DNA from: a bacterium
GTDB taxonomy: Bacteria; Sysuimicrobiota; Sysuimicrobiia; Sysuimicrobiales; Segetimicrobiaceae
Direction: 5' to 3'
Length of the DNA stretch: 64,000 nucleotides
NCBI GenBank assembly: GCA_035307765.1
Contig: DATGHU010000026.1
Location: 170,099 to 234,098 of the forward strand
A program made the translations under genes and the position numbers. Shown piece after piece: positions 26,437-35,869 of this stretch (its first letter is position 1; each line of letters starts with the position of its first letter). The notes beneath the pieces are model-generated. The model ran no database searches, was not told where the DNA came from, and worked only from the letters and a program-made list of their open reading frames with translations.

Positions 26437-29184
26437 TCAAGACCCGCGAAGCACGGGGAACAAAAATGATCGTGTCCCTTCGACAACCAACCATACAAGC
26501 GCTAACAGATTGACGAGGCTGCCGACGGTTATGAACCAATCGGAGTTAATCAAACCAATGAAGAATCGAGTCAGCATGTTATTCTGGTAGTAGAGCGCTG
26601 GCATCAAGAACCCAACCTGTGATGACGCTATGCCCAAGTCGCCAAAACAGGATACGAACGTTGTGAGCGTCAGGGTGATGATTATTGAGTAGTATGCCCA
26701 CCGGTTGAGCGACACTCGGGCTACCACTATAAACGGTAAGGCCAATACGAAGTAGTGATCTGCAATACCGGTCCGCAGTAATAGTAGGGCAAGAATGCCT
26801 ATGGCCACCAAGGTAAGGTATCTGCCCTCTATTAAGATGCGGCGACTCCGTATGATGCCGAAACAAATGGAGAGAAACACAAGTAAGAAAAGTATGTCAC
26901 TAACCTGAACGTACGTTAAGTGGCCGACCAGGAGGTTTGTTGATGGGAAGAAAAACCGCCCGGAACTTGAGAAACCTCCCGTGAACCTGCTTACAAGCGG
27001 CCAAAGATTCAGGGCTTGCAGAGATGCATAGAAGTAGGCTCCGACACGCGGATCAGTAGGATTTTGCGTCCTCATGCCTTGGAGTATGATGTTCAATGGC
27101 GCCGAGGGCCCAAGAGCTAGGGTGAAGGGGGCTAGAATCAAAAAACCCAGAATAATGCTCCACGAAATAGCGTAGACATTGATTTTTAGGGGGAATTTGC
27201 GCAAGAAGATTAGACTCAATAGAAGAGCGGGAATGAGCAATTGCAACCTGGTAAAACTGGTCATCGCAATTGCCAACCAAGCGGCCACTTGTCGGTTTGT
27301 TTCACCAAACCAAATGGCTAAAAGTACGAATAAAAGGCTAATTGTGTGTGTCTCGCCCCAAACAGACATCACCAACCACACCGCAGGATTGAATAGGAAG
27401 AGAGATGTTGATAGTAAGCTCGACCGCCGACTCATGCCGCAGCGGGACAAAATGAGGTAGATTAAGAACGAATCGGCGAGACCAGCTATGACATTGGAAG
27501 TTTTTATAAGAACATCCAATTGGAAGGTGCCTAGACGAAGTCCTGATGGATCTGCAAGGAAGAGTCGATAAATCCAACCAATACCTGTAAATATGTAAGC
27601 CATCAAGGGGCCATAGGGAAAATCCGAAGGGGCGAAAGGGACCCCTCCCCAGGCATCAGCCGGCGTCACCAGGCTTGAGATTTGGTAGACACTAGTTAAG
27701 CCGTATCGTGTTCCCACGTATGCCCAGATCTTTTCACCGATAAGATCATATGCATGATATCCCAATGGAAACAGCAACGCGTTGATCAATATGTATGCGG
27801 CCACGATGCTACCGAAACCAACCAAAATGGGCCATGGCCCTAACAATGTTTGCTTACCCATCGACCATCCATTCCGTGATAGAAGGGTTAGTTTCCTCGT
27901 CAGGGTACGCAGACGCAGGACTGTTGCGACAATTGTTGCGAAGCAGCCCAGCACAAGAAGTACCATGACAGTTGCCGTAGCCCGGCGATCTTGCACTCTC
28001 ATTGCGGGCCAGATTTGAGATGGCACTGTAAGACTGTAATCTTCGATCTGAGCAATAGCCAATCCATTCTTAGATGACCCAGCCAAGGTGAGGGCCAACG
28101 GCAACTTAAGAAAGAGATCTGGGGCTCTCATTGTGGTGATCCCAGTCGCAATCACCGTTGGAAGAAGGAAGACCTTTCCTATGCTTTCGCTTTTACCGCC
28201 AATTATTTTCCAGTTCTCAAACCCCTTTTCAAAATCACCGTTCGAGAGGAGATTTAGATTCAAAACAGGTGGTTTTTTCAAGAAAAGATCTGTCATCATA
28301 TACTGACTCTGTTCACTACCGGCACCGAGGATGATTTGAGCGAAAGTGGCAGCATTTGGTGCTGTCGCAAGAAACCTTTTTGGGGTCCACTTTCCCAATT
28401 CTGTTGGAGGTTGCCACTCGTTTGCGTGACCTATTCTCTCGCCCTTATTGTCAAGCCAATCAACAACAATCTTGTACCAACCAGGGCCGGAAACCCGCCT
28501 AACTTGCCCGCCGAATATGTAGTTTTTCCCGCCTTCCACTTGCATAAACCTTGAATAGAGTTCCTGGTGGTTCGCCTCGTCCGGTCCACCCACGAGCAAA
28601 ACCATGTTGCTCCCGGGCGAAGGTCTTCCCAGAGGTCGGATCTGACCTTGAATCGTCCCGCGCTCCCTATCAACAGAGAGCTCAACATGGTAGGCTGAGC
28701 GAAGTTGGTACGTCCCCAGAACAGTCCGATCTAAAATTGTATCTCTCAGCATGACCTGTGCTGTGATAAGGTTTTGGGGAGATGATTCGAACGTGATGGA
28801 GTAGCCGGCTTCCTTCCTTGGGCTCCATATTCTGATTTCGAGTGGTACTGTCCCAGGTTGACTATCAAGGACTCGAACATTCATTGCGGCTCGGTAATTC
28901 AGTTCGGAACTAACCAAATGTACGGTTGGGTGCGAAGTCGGTACTGATATGAGTTTGAGGTGGTTTTGTGAGACTTCAACTATTCCATCTTGGAAATTGC
29001 CGGCCTTCTGAACCTCATACACTAGATTAGGATCGAACCCTTTGTAGATCGCTTCAATATCCGGACGGCTCCACATGCCTACCGGCGTCAGTATGAGACA
29101 GAGCATGCATAACGCAATAATTGGCACGGCGCAATATGCGGCCTTCCCTATTAAGGTCCTTAATTTCCCATGGGAAAGGCGCAA
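26437..29184 (-). CDS. Large GT-C-type membrane glycosyltransferase with extracytoplasmic domain
   Basis: 915 residues. One N-terminal membrane segment is followed by about 350 residues of extracytoplasmic beta-rich sequence, including LLSNGDFEKGFENWKII, a typical opening of a carbohydrate-binding jelly-roll. About 12 C-terminal membrane segments follow. The order resembles PMT/ArnT or GT87-like enzymes that use polyprenyl-linked sugars outside the membrane; a Glu-Thr-His triad (GETH) sits in a loop. It probably decorates the glycan after flipping. The start has no strong ribosome binding site. Codon use is clearly more A/T-rich than in the 1-23 kb genes. Confidence 0.75.
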   Translation of the reverse strand: MRLSHGKLRTLIGKAAYCAVPIIALCMLCLILTPVGMWSRPDIEAIYKGFDPNLVYEVQKAGNFQDGIVEVSQNHLKLISVPTSHPTVHLVSSELNYRAAMNVRVLDSQPGTVPLEIRIWSPRKEAGYSITFESSPQNLITAQVMLRDTILDRTVLGTYQLRSAYHVELSVDRERGTIQGQIRPLGRPSPGSNMVLLVGGPDEANHQELYSRFMQVEGGKNYIFGGQVRRVSGPGWYKIVVDWLDNKGERIGHANEWQPPTELGKWTPKRFLATAPNAATFAQIILGAGSEQSQYMMTDLFLKKPPVLNLNLLSNGDFEKGFENWKIIGGKSESIGKVFLLPTVIATGITTMRAPDLFLKLPLALTLAGSSKNGLAIAQIEDYSLTVPSQIWPAMRVQDRRATATVMVLLVLGCFATIVATVLRLRTLTRKLTLLSRNGWSMGKQTLLGPWPILVGFGSIVAAYILINALLFPLGYHAYDLIGEKIWAYVGTRYGLTSVYQISSLVTPADAWGGVPFAPSDFPYGPLMAYIFTGIGWIYRLFLADPSGLRLGTFQLDVLIKTSNVIAGLADSFLIYLILSRCGMSRRSSLLSTSLFLFNPAVWLVMSVWGETHTISLLFVLLAIWFGETNRQVAAWLAIAMTSFTRLQLLIPALLLSLIFLRKFPLKINVYAISWSIILGFLILAPFTLALGPSAPLNIILQGMRTQNPTDPRVGAYFYASLQALNLWPLVSRFTGGFSSSGRFFFPSTNLLVGHLTYVQVSDILFLLVFLSICFGIIRSRRILIEGRYLTLVAIGILALLLLRTGIADHYFVLALPFIVVARVSLNRWAYYSIIITLTLTTFVSCFGDLGIASSQVGFLMPALYYQNNMLTRFFIGLINSDWFITVGSLVNLLALVWLVVEGTRSFLFPVLRGS

Positions 29185-29215
29185 ATAGGCTCTCCTACCC
29201 CAGAATTGCTACCTG

Positions 29216-30370
29216 TCATCTCTCTACCTTTCTGCAAATTTTAGTTCTCCTGACACTCCCGAGTATTCGCCACAATCGGAAGAAATGCCATGGTGCATCA
29301 AAGAGCCCGAAGCCGTCACTTGCAAATACTCTGCGGTCTGAGACGACACGAAGCCTCTGCGTCGCATTACGTTTTTGGCATATCTCGCCGACATTATACG
29401 CAATACAGCGAAAAGCAATGAATACATTAATTAGGTACTCCTGATTGCGGGTCAACAAGGACAGCATTCCACCCTTAATCAGCGCAAAGACCAAATATAT
29501 CGGGAGAGCGTGCAAAAGATTGTGATAAGACAAGCATTTGAGCATCGCTCGAATATAATGTTGGACACCCATTTTGAATTTTGCCGGATTAACCCCGCCC
29601 AATGTCGACGAGAAATGATGATATACAACAGACCCAGGAATGCATTTTACATGATATCCAGCCAATCGCACTCTCCAAGAAAGATCTAAATCCTCGCCGT
29701 AGGCGAACATCTCGTCGTCAAAGCCTCCAGTTCGTTCGAACAACTCTCGGCGAATAGCCAATGCTGCGCCCGAGCCGTAGAAAGGTTCAATGATCCCCCC
29801 GACGGGGAAAGACTCCTCAGCATCACCAAATCCTAATTCACCACCACCTGTCCAGAGTTTCAAATAACCTCCGACACCATTAAGCAAATGAGTCCCGAAG
29901 AAAACTAACTTGCTGCTTGCAATTCCAATGTCCGGCCTCTCGCGGAGAGCATCTATCAGAGGGAAAAGCCATCCTTCTTTGACTTCTGTATCATTGTTCA
30001 AGAAGACCATGAACCGCCCTCTTGCCAACGGCACCGCAGCATTGTAGCCTCGACTGAATCCGAGATTTACGTCATAGCTAATGACGCGTACCTGAGGAAA
30101 TTCCGTCTTTACTAAGTCAACAGAGCCATCATCGCTGCCGTTGTCAATAAGCAACAGCTCCACGTGGGGACATACATCCCGGATGAGACTGGCAAAACAG
30201 GGCTTTAAAAATCGCCTGCCCCTCCAGTTAAGTACAAGTACCGAAACTAGGGGGATTGTTCCCCCCCAAGGAGCGTGTTTGCAGTTTGCTACTTCTGATG
30301 TCATTACGTCGACACGCGCATACAGGTTATTCAGTCTCCTGATAAGAAGGGTCATATGAGGATGTAACAT
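29216..30370 (-). CDS. GT2-family glycosyltransferase (rhamnosyltransferase-like)
   Basis: 384 residues. The GT-A fold is seen in VSVLVLNWRGRRFLKPC, LLIDNGSDDGSVDLV, and FMVFLNNDTEV with the DxD-like Asn-Asn-Asp-Thr. GEDLDLSWRVRLAGY and VVYHHFSS follow. This is the pattern of WbbL/RfbF-like rhamnosyl- and related transferases. With rfbB and an rmlD-like gene nearby, a deoxyhexose donor is a fair guess. The N-terminal 30 residues are non-conserved; later in-frame ATGs exist. Confidence 0.88.
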   Translation of the reverse strand: MLHPHMTLLIRRLNNLYARVDVMTSEVANCKHAPWGGTIPLVSVLVLNWRGRRFLKPCFASLIRDVCPHVELLLIDNGSDDGSVDLVKTEFPQVRVISYDVNLGFSRGYNAAVPLARGRFMVFLNNDTEVKEGWLFPLIDALRERPDIGIASSKLVFFGTHLLNGVGGYLKLWTGGGELGFGDAEESFPVGGIIEPFYGSGAALAIRRELFERTGGFDDEMFAYGEDLDLSWRVRLAGYHVKCIPGSVVYHHFSSTLGGVNPAKFKMGVQHYIRAMLKCLSYHNLLHALPIYLVFALIKGGMLSLLTRNQEYLINVFIAFRCIAYNVGEICQKRNATQRLRVVSDRRVFASDGFGLFDAPWHFFRLWRILGSVRRTKICRKVER

Positions 30371-30471
30371 GAAGTTTAGCTACCCTGCCGTCCTCGGCCA
30401 AATCCTTGTTCGATTATTCGACCTGTCCTGGGACAAAACCCATGCCGCGCGCGCTTGAGTAGGGGGACCTC

Positions 30472-31737
30472 TCAGCCACTCTTCGCAACAAGCTGTCTCG
30501 GGAAGAAGATCCCCCACGACACAATAATAAGTGCGCAAATACCCATCGTTGCCATCAAGTACGCTATATCATGAATGCTACCTCGAAAAACGAGCAGTAG
30601 AATTGGGAACACGAGGGTCATGATTCCTACCGGCCGAAGGAACCCACGCTTCTCTATCCCCAGCTGATAATACATCCCCAGGAGCGCCAACTCGTATCCG
30701 AGCATGCCCACCCCAAGAAGACCGAGAATCGAAGATGCTCCTACGTAGCCGTCCCCAAACATGATCCTTGTGACCATGTTAGGTGCCATAAAGTAAAGAA
30801 GAACAGTCATGCCCCCAAGTGATCCACCATAGACTAGACATCGCATCAGAATAATCCTGCCGTCCTCTTTCATCGAGTGCCGCGAGGCCATCTCCGGCAA
30901 CAGCACCATAGGCAGCGCTGCTGTTAGGTACAGAATAACCTTGCTCCCCGTTGAAGCAGCAGCATACAATCCAGCTTCATACGGAGGGAATAATATTCTG
31001 ACGAACACTACATCGAGTTGTGTCAACAAAGTAAAGCAACTAGTGAGTACAGCATAAGGCCCTAGCGATCTAAGTACATTGATCAGTTGTGGAATGTGCT
31101 CCCCCTCCTCGAATGGCGACCACGCGGGTGCGGCGAGTATTGTCAACACAAGAGCGGCGAGGGCCCCTAAGCTCACTCCTGCAACAGCACCGTTAAGTCC
31201 CCACCCAAGCGAAACAAAGATCACACTTGCGACAAACTTGAATATACCTTCCGCGGCTAAGCTCACCGCAAGCCTTACAAAGCGTCTCGCCCCCTGCAGC
31301 ATGCCTCGCAAGACCGGCAACGAGGCCCATGAAATTAGCGCCGTGGCAGAAAGAACTACCGGCCCCACCGATTCAAACTTGAGAGCCCCCGCTATCCAAT
31401 AACTCATTAGCGTAACCACAATTAGAGAAAGAACTCCAATCATTAGAGCGCCCCTTAAACTCTCATACAGGAGCCCCCTGAGAACGCCTCCCTCTCCTTT
31501 CCCGTAGATGCGGGCAACAAAGGCGGATAGTCCCATCTGAACCGTGTTTACCGGAATGGTGAGAACGACTAGCAATCCTAGGAGTGCGCTTAATCCTCCG
31601 TAGCCGACTGGCCCGAGAAGTCGGCTCATCGCGACATGATAAAGCCAGTTGACCCCGTTAAGCACAACAGTTCCAAGAACGAGAAATATACTCCGCTCCA
31701 GGATTCGACCGTCTCCTGATTGAGAAATGGGCTTCAT
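30472..31737 (-). CDS. Polysaccharide flippase (Wzx/RfbX family), second in the window
   Basis: About 421 residues with around 12 hydrophobic segments. The N-terminus has RSIFLVLGTVVLNGVNWLYH and a typical GPVGYGGLSALLGL. The frame continues to 31962, but those 75 residues are Pro/Ser/Arg-rich, so the ATG at 31737 is preferred although no strong ribosome binding site is present. Its partner genes are the GC-poor glycosyltransferases, so this flippase probably serves a different repeat unit from the one at 1367-2770. Confidence 0.85.
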   Translation of the reverse strand: MKPISQSGDGRILERSIFLVLGTVVLNGVNWLYHVAMSRLLGPVGYGGLSALLGLLVVLTIPVNTVQMGLSAFVARIYGKGEGGVLRGLLYESLRGALMIGVLSLIVVTLMSYWIAGALKFESVGPVVLSATALISWASLPVLRGMLQGARRFVRLAVSLAAEGIFKFVASVIFVSLGWGLNGAVAGVSLGALAALVLTILAAPAWSPFEEGEHIPQLINVLRSLGPYAVLTSCFTLLTQLDVVFVRILFPPYEAGLYAAASTGSKVILYLTAALPMVLLPEMASRHSMKEDGRIILMRCLVYGGSLGGMTVLLYFMAPNMVTRIMFGDGYVGASSILGLLGVGMLGYELALLGMYYQLGIEKRGFLRPVGIMTLVFPILLLVFRGSIHDIAYLMATMGICALIIVSWGIFFPRQLVAKSG

Positions 31738-32016
31738 CGTCGACAAACCATCGGTCCTCGCGAAGGTTGCGAAGGTAAAAGGGCCCGGGCGCGGAGGTTT
31801 CCCGCTCCGATACGTCGTGAAAGAAGAGAAAGGTGAACGACTGTGAGGCCTGTCCGAAGTTGCGTGTCTTGCCGGGCCTGTTGAGTGTTGAGGATACAAC
31901 GTGGAACATAGGTCGCAAACGCGTCGATGTTTGAGCGGGGCATCTTCATGGAACGTTCTCACCCGCTACGAATTGTGGTCTTGCAATCCATGCAGCGTGC
32001 TGCGTAGAGCATTTTC

Positions 32017-32910
32017 CTAATCTTCGTCTCTTCTGAACAAAATGTTGTAGGTACCAATTATTCTAGGCATCCCCTTGGCAACGTCAAAGGGAGTCATCCC
32101 TCTCTCAATAACGGACCCACTTCGGAAACCCAACTTCACTAGCTGCAGTGCCAGATCACATGGCCTTGCACCCGCCCGTCGAAGATTTGCTGGATCAAAC
32201 TCCATGATGGCCCGCATCGATGGATTCCTTCGGCTCAACTCAACCATCCCTTCTAGAACTTCCGTCTCACTCCCCTCAACATCTATTTTAACGACGTTAA
32301 CAGGAGGCCATCCCTCCAAGCGAAAAAAATCATCAAGGCTAAGACTCGCAATTTCAATGGACTTCCCTTGGGGGGGTGATGACGATAGCCAGTTGTGATC
32401 TGGCTCTTCGTGAATCGTGAGATATCGAGAACCTGTCTCACTGGACGCCGCCTTATTGACTGCGGTAACATTCCAACAACTATTCGCTCTAATATTGCGC
32501 ACCAGATAGCAATAGTTTGATCGGAGGGGTTCGAATGAAAACACACGCCCTGTCATCCCTACTAACCGCGAGCTTAGAAGTGTGTAGTACCCACAAAACG
32601 CGCCCACATCAACGAATGTGTCGCCCTCCGAAAGTAAACTCCTGACTACAGCAGTCACTCCCTCTTCATAAACGCCAGCGGCGTAAGTACGTGCTCGCGG
32701 AAGGCACGGTGGCACCATCATCTCCAGTCCGTCTTGAAGTGAGATCCGCATTTCGTAGGAGGGTGGCGGTAACAGCTTGTTTGTTGCTGCGAGCATCGCA
32801 TGTTGAAAAGGACCAAGGAATCGCACTCGCTTGCCTAGTTGAAAAAGCCGAACCCCTTGCTTCCAGCAGATTTTGGCCACCAGCTCGCGCACCGATCCCA
32901 CCTGTGTCAT
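32017..32910 (-). CDS. FkbM-family methyltransferase
   Basis: 297 residues. The FkbM core is visible: GDTFVDVGAFCGYYTLLSSR near residue 95, then VFSFEPLRSNY, and VVKIDVEGSETEVLEGM at about 215. Family members methylate sugars, for example rhamnose or fucose hydroxyls. The ATG overlaps the stop of the GT4 gene by four bases, so the two are co-translated. The likely role is a methyl cap or modification on the glycan. Confidence 0.9.
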   Translation of the reverse strand: MTQVGSVRELVAKICWKQGVRLFQLGKRVRFLGPFQHAMLAATNKLLPPPSYEMRISLQDGLEMMVPPCLPRARTYAAGVYEEGVTAVVRSLLSEGDTFVDVGAFCGYYTLLSSRLVGMTGRVFSFEPLRSNYCYLVRNIRANSCWNVTAVNKAASSETGSRYLTIHEEPDHNWLSSSPPQGKSIEIASLSLDDFFRLEGWPPVNVVKIDVEGSETEVLEGMVELSRRNPSMRAIMEFDPANLRRAGARPCDLALQLVKLGFRSGSVIERGMTPFDVAKGMPRIIGTYNILFRRDED

Positions 32911-34046
32911 GACCTCTTGCCAACCTCACCTAGAGGATTTGCCAATTTGGCCAAATTTTCGAACTGGCGCCCAACCTCGGCCCACCCAAAGCGTTTCGCA
33001 AATACCAATCCGTTGTCGGAAAGTTCATGATGCAACTCATCAGATCGGAGTAGCCGAACAATACTCGTGGCCAAACCGTCGACATCGCCAAAAACATATC
33101 GGAGTCCATTCCAACCATCCTTAACGACGCTCTCAGGAACCCCGCTACTAGCAATAACAGGAACACCACATGCATTAGCCTCAAGCACGACAACTCCGAA
33201 CCCTTCTCGGCGAGAAGGAAGGACAAGCAGGCGGCTCTTGCATAGCAGTGATCTCTTCTCTTCTTCATTAATGTTCGTCAGGAATCGAGTACATTGGTCG
33301 AGACCGAGTTCGTCGACCAAAAGATGCAGGGTTCTCTCGTATGCCAAATCAATTCTTCGACCTACAATCACAAGTTGCACATCTTCGCACTGCTTTCTCA
33401 CAAGCGGAAGAGCCTTTATAAGAGTGTGAATGCCCTTGTACCGTCGAAAGTTACTCACACAAAGGATCAATTGTCCATCGGGGTGGGCAACGCGCTTACT
33501 GGTGAACCATTCTTCGGGGATGCTGGCGGGAATTACTCGGATTCGTGCAATTGGAAGACCCAATTCGCAAATCAATTGCGAGCGTATCTCTTCAGATGGA
33601 GCTCTTAACCAAGTACTCCGATAGAACTTCGCAACCAGTCGCTCAACGAAGGACAACAAAATGGCCGCGAGTCGCCCGTGGCTGTCGATCAACAAATCGC
33701 TTGTTGGCTGATGCCATGCTGCCACAATCGGTTTCCTTACATAGAGGGGGGACAGATAGGGAAGTCGCCCGCCTCCGATAACATCTTCATAGACGAGATC
33801 GATGTCAAGCTGGTGGTGCTTATAGAATCTATATGCTTTGAATGGCAATAGAAAGCCCGGTCCCATGCGAAGTACCATGACCCCGCTAATCAGTTCAGCA
33901 GTAGGAAGAGTCGGATGGCCGCAACAAATGTATGTGGCTTCATGGCCGTGACCGGCCACATATCTGGCCCATTCCCAGGCCTGTATATCTCCCCCTCCAG
34001 CACTCGGATGCCTTGAATCTCTACCAACAAGGAAAAGAAATCGCAT
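32907..34046 (-). CDS. GT4-family glycosyltransferase
   Basis: 379 residues beginning MRFLFLVGRDSRHPSAGG. The GT-B C-terminal half shows ILCVSNFRRYKGIHTLIKA and LLVLPSRREGFGVVVLEANA, the EX7E donor site. The first half has the acceptor-side PIVAAWHQPTSD. The start overlaps the gmhA stop (TAATG), and the end overlaps the FkbM gene. This makes a tight gmhA-GT4-fkbM string in which the transferase may use a heptose donor. Confidence 0.9.
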   Translation of the reverse strand: MRFLFLVGRDSRHPSAGGGDIQAWEWARYVAGHGHEATYICCGHPTLPTAELISGVMVLRMGPGFLLPFKAYRFYKHHQLDIDLVYEDVIGGGRLPYLSPLYVRKPIVAAWHQPTSDLLIDSHGRLAAILLSFVERLVAKFYRSTWLRAPSEEIRSQLICELGLPIARIRVIPASIPEEWFTSKRVAHPDGQLILCVSNFRRYKGIHTLIKALPLVRKQCEDVQLVIVGRRIDLAYERTLHLLVDELGLDQCTRFLTNINEEEKRSLLCKSRLLVLPSRREGFGVVVLEANACGVPVIASSGVPESVVKDGWNGLRYVFGDVDGLATSIVRLLRSDELHHELSDNGLVFAKRFGWAEVGRQFENLAKLANPLGEVGKRS

Positions 34047-34666
34047 TATCTTACCGAGATCCCTATAGATTGCGAGGACGCCCGAACGATGATATCCTCC
34101 ACTAACCCGCATAGAATATGTCCCACAATTAAATGCGCTTCTTGAATCCGCTGGGTGTTATTCGAAGGAACACAGATCGCATAATCCGTCAAGTTCCTTA
34201 GATTTCCTCGCAAGCCTGTAAGTGCCATCGGAACAATCGAAAGTTGCTTAGCCCTCTGAAATGCCGCAACGACATTTTTGGACTCGCCACTTGTACTGAT
34301 GCCGACAAGAATATCTCCCGGACGTCCCTGGGCAACAAGTTGCCGCGCAAACACTTTTCGGTAACCGTAGTCGTTCGCAATAGCGGTTATAACTGATGTA
34401 TCCGCTGTAAGGGACAAACCAGCGAGAGATTTGCGATCTTTTTGGAAACGACCAACTAGTTCCCCCGCAAGGTGCTGGCACGTCGCGGCGGACCCGCCAT
34501 TACCACAGAACATTATCTTGTTGCCGCTCTCCAAAGCTTGAGCCCAGACTACAGCAATGCGCATAAGATCCTGTATCCGCCCAGTTAAGTGTCGCCCTAT
34601 CCTAGATATCTCTGCAATCTGCTCTTCGAGTGAATCAGCGTGGGGATCATTGGGGATCCCGGCCAT
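34046..34666 (-). CDS. gmhA: Sedoheptulose-7-phosphate isomerase (SIS domain)
   Basis: 206 residues. The SIS phosphosugar-binding domain has FCGNGGSAATCQHLAGEL near residue 52, the family signature, then SLTADTSVITAIANDYGY, and GISTSGESKNV. GmhA turns sedoheptulose-7-phosphate into D-glycero-D-manno-heptose-7-phosphate, the first committed step to nucleotide-activated heptose. It overlaps the kinase gene by 20 bases, which confirms the pathway. The phosphatase GmhB and a nucleotidyltransferase (HddC or HldE) are not present here. Confidence 0.93.
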   Translation of the reverse strand: MAGIPNDPHADSLEEQIAEISRIGRHLTGRIQDLMRIAVVWAQALESGNKIMFCGNGGSAATCQHLAGELVGRFQKDRKSLAGLSLTADTSVITAIANDYGYRKVFARQLVAQGRPGDILVGISTSGESKNVVAAFQRAKQLSIVPMALTGLRGNLRNLTDYAICVPSNNTQRIQEAHLIVGHILCGLVEDIIVRASSQSIGISVR

Positions 34667-35672
34667 TGTTAACCTCCCAAACAGTCAACCCATCCGGATC
34701 GAACGAGAAAGGAATTACGTTCAAATCAAACCTTGCTAGGTGAGATGCTAGCTCATGTTTGCCGGACTTCGGGCAGAAGAAAAGCATATGACCTCCGCCT
34801 CCCGCGCCAAGAAGCTTGCCGCCGAGCGCGCCGTGTTTGCGAGCTTCTTCATATACCTCATCGATCCACGGACTCGTGATCAGTGCACTAAAACGCTTCT
34901 TCAGTTCCCACCCCGCATGCAGCATCTCGCCCATTTCATCAATCTTTCCCCGAAGCAACGCGCGCTTCATTTCATGGGCGAGTTCCTTTGTTCGCGCCAA
35001 AGCCTCAATCAAGTTCTCATCCCCTGAGATATAATGGCTGGTCTGGTCCCTCAGAATCTCAGATGAGAGTCTGGTTCTTCCGACGAAACAAAGTAGCAAC
35101 CGATAGTGAAGCTCATGCACGATGTCTTCCCTAATCCGAAGGGGGTTGATCACGACCTCACTGCCACCAAACTCCATAAAGTTGAACCCTCCGAATATTG
35201 CCGAATATTGATCTTGACGTCCCCCTTCCCTGCCGAGATCTACGCGTTCTATTTCGTACGCGGCCTCCGCAAGCTCATGCGGCGACATATGAGAATGCAG
35301 CCATCGCGAGAAAACCCCAAGAACTGCCACTACGTGGGCCGAAGATGATCCGAGGCCCGATCCCCAAAGGGCGTCTGAATGTGATAGTAAAGTGAAGCCC
35401 CGTTTTACCCCCAACTTGACAACCACCGCTTTCGCCAGGTCGAGGGTCCCGGAATATGCAATTCCGCTCCCGATGTTTCCGCTAACCACTGAGGCTTCGT
35501 CCAGATCATGCATCCGGAAGGAGTTGTCGCTTCCAGGCTCCAAACATGCGTAGGCATGCTTAGCAATGGTGACATTTAATACCGAACCCCCGTGTTGCTC
35601 TGGATAGGGGGAAACATCAGTACCGCCACCCGCCAAGGATATACGAAGAGGTGCTCTAGCACGCAACAACAC
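34647..35672 (-). CDS. hddA: D-glycero-alpha-D-manno-heptose-7-phosphate kinase-like GHMP kinase
   Basis: About 341 residues. It shows APLRISLAGGGTDVSPY at the N-terminus, the ATP-binding WGSGLGSSSAHVVAVL, and GGKLLGAGGGGHMLFF near the C-terminus, all diagnostic for HddA. The product would phosphorylate D-glycero-D-manno-heptose-7-phosphate at C1 on the way to GDP-heptose. The frame runs to a TTG at 35792, but family members begin just before APLRIS, so the GTG at 35672 is chosen. It overlaps gmhA by 20 bases. Confidence 0.9.
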   Translation of the reverse strand: MLLRARAPLRISLAGGGTDVSPYPEQHGGSVLNVTIAKHAYACLEPGSDNSFRMHDLDEASVVSGNIGSGIAYSGTLDLAKAVVVKLGVKRGFTLLSHSDALWGSGLGSSSAHVVAVLGVFSRWLHSHMSPHELAEAAYEIERVDLGREGGRQDQYSAIFGGFNFMEFGGSEVVINPLRIREDIVHELHYRLLLCFVGRTRLSSEILRDQTSHYISGDENLIEALARTKELAHEMKRALLRGKIDEMGEMLHAGWELKKRFSALITSPWIDEVYEEARKHGALGGKLLGAGGGGHMLFFCPKSGKHELASHLARFDLNVIPFSFDPDGLTVWEVNNGRDPQ

Positions 35673-35869
35673 TATACTCGTACCTTGGAGGCGGTTTCTA
35701 TCTCGCGGTCTAACCTGCGAATTTGCTGATAGGCCATCGCATACAGAGTAGCAGCTGATGTGCATAAGCAAAATCTGGACGATTGTAAACAAGCGCGGAG
35801 CGCCGTTCGGCTAAACTCCGATCCTTTGGCATTTTCAACGCGACTGATTTAGTCCGGGTTTTTTACAGC

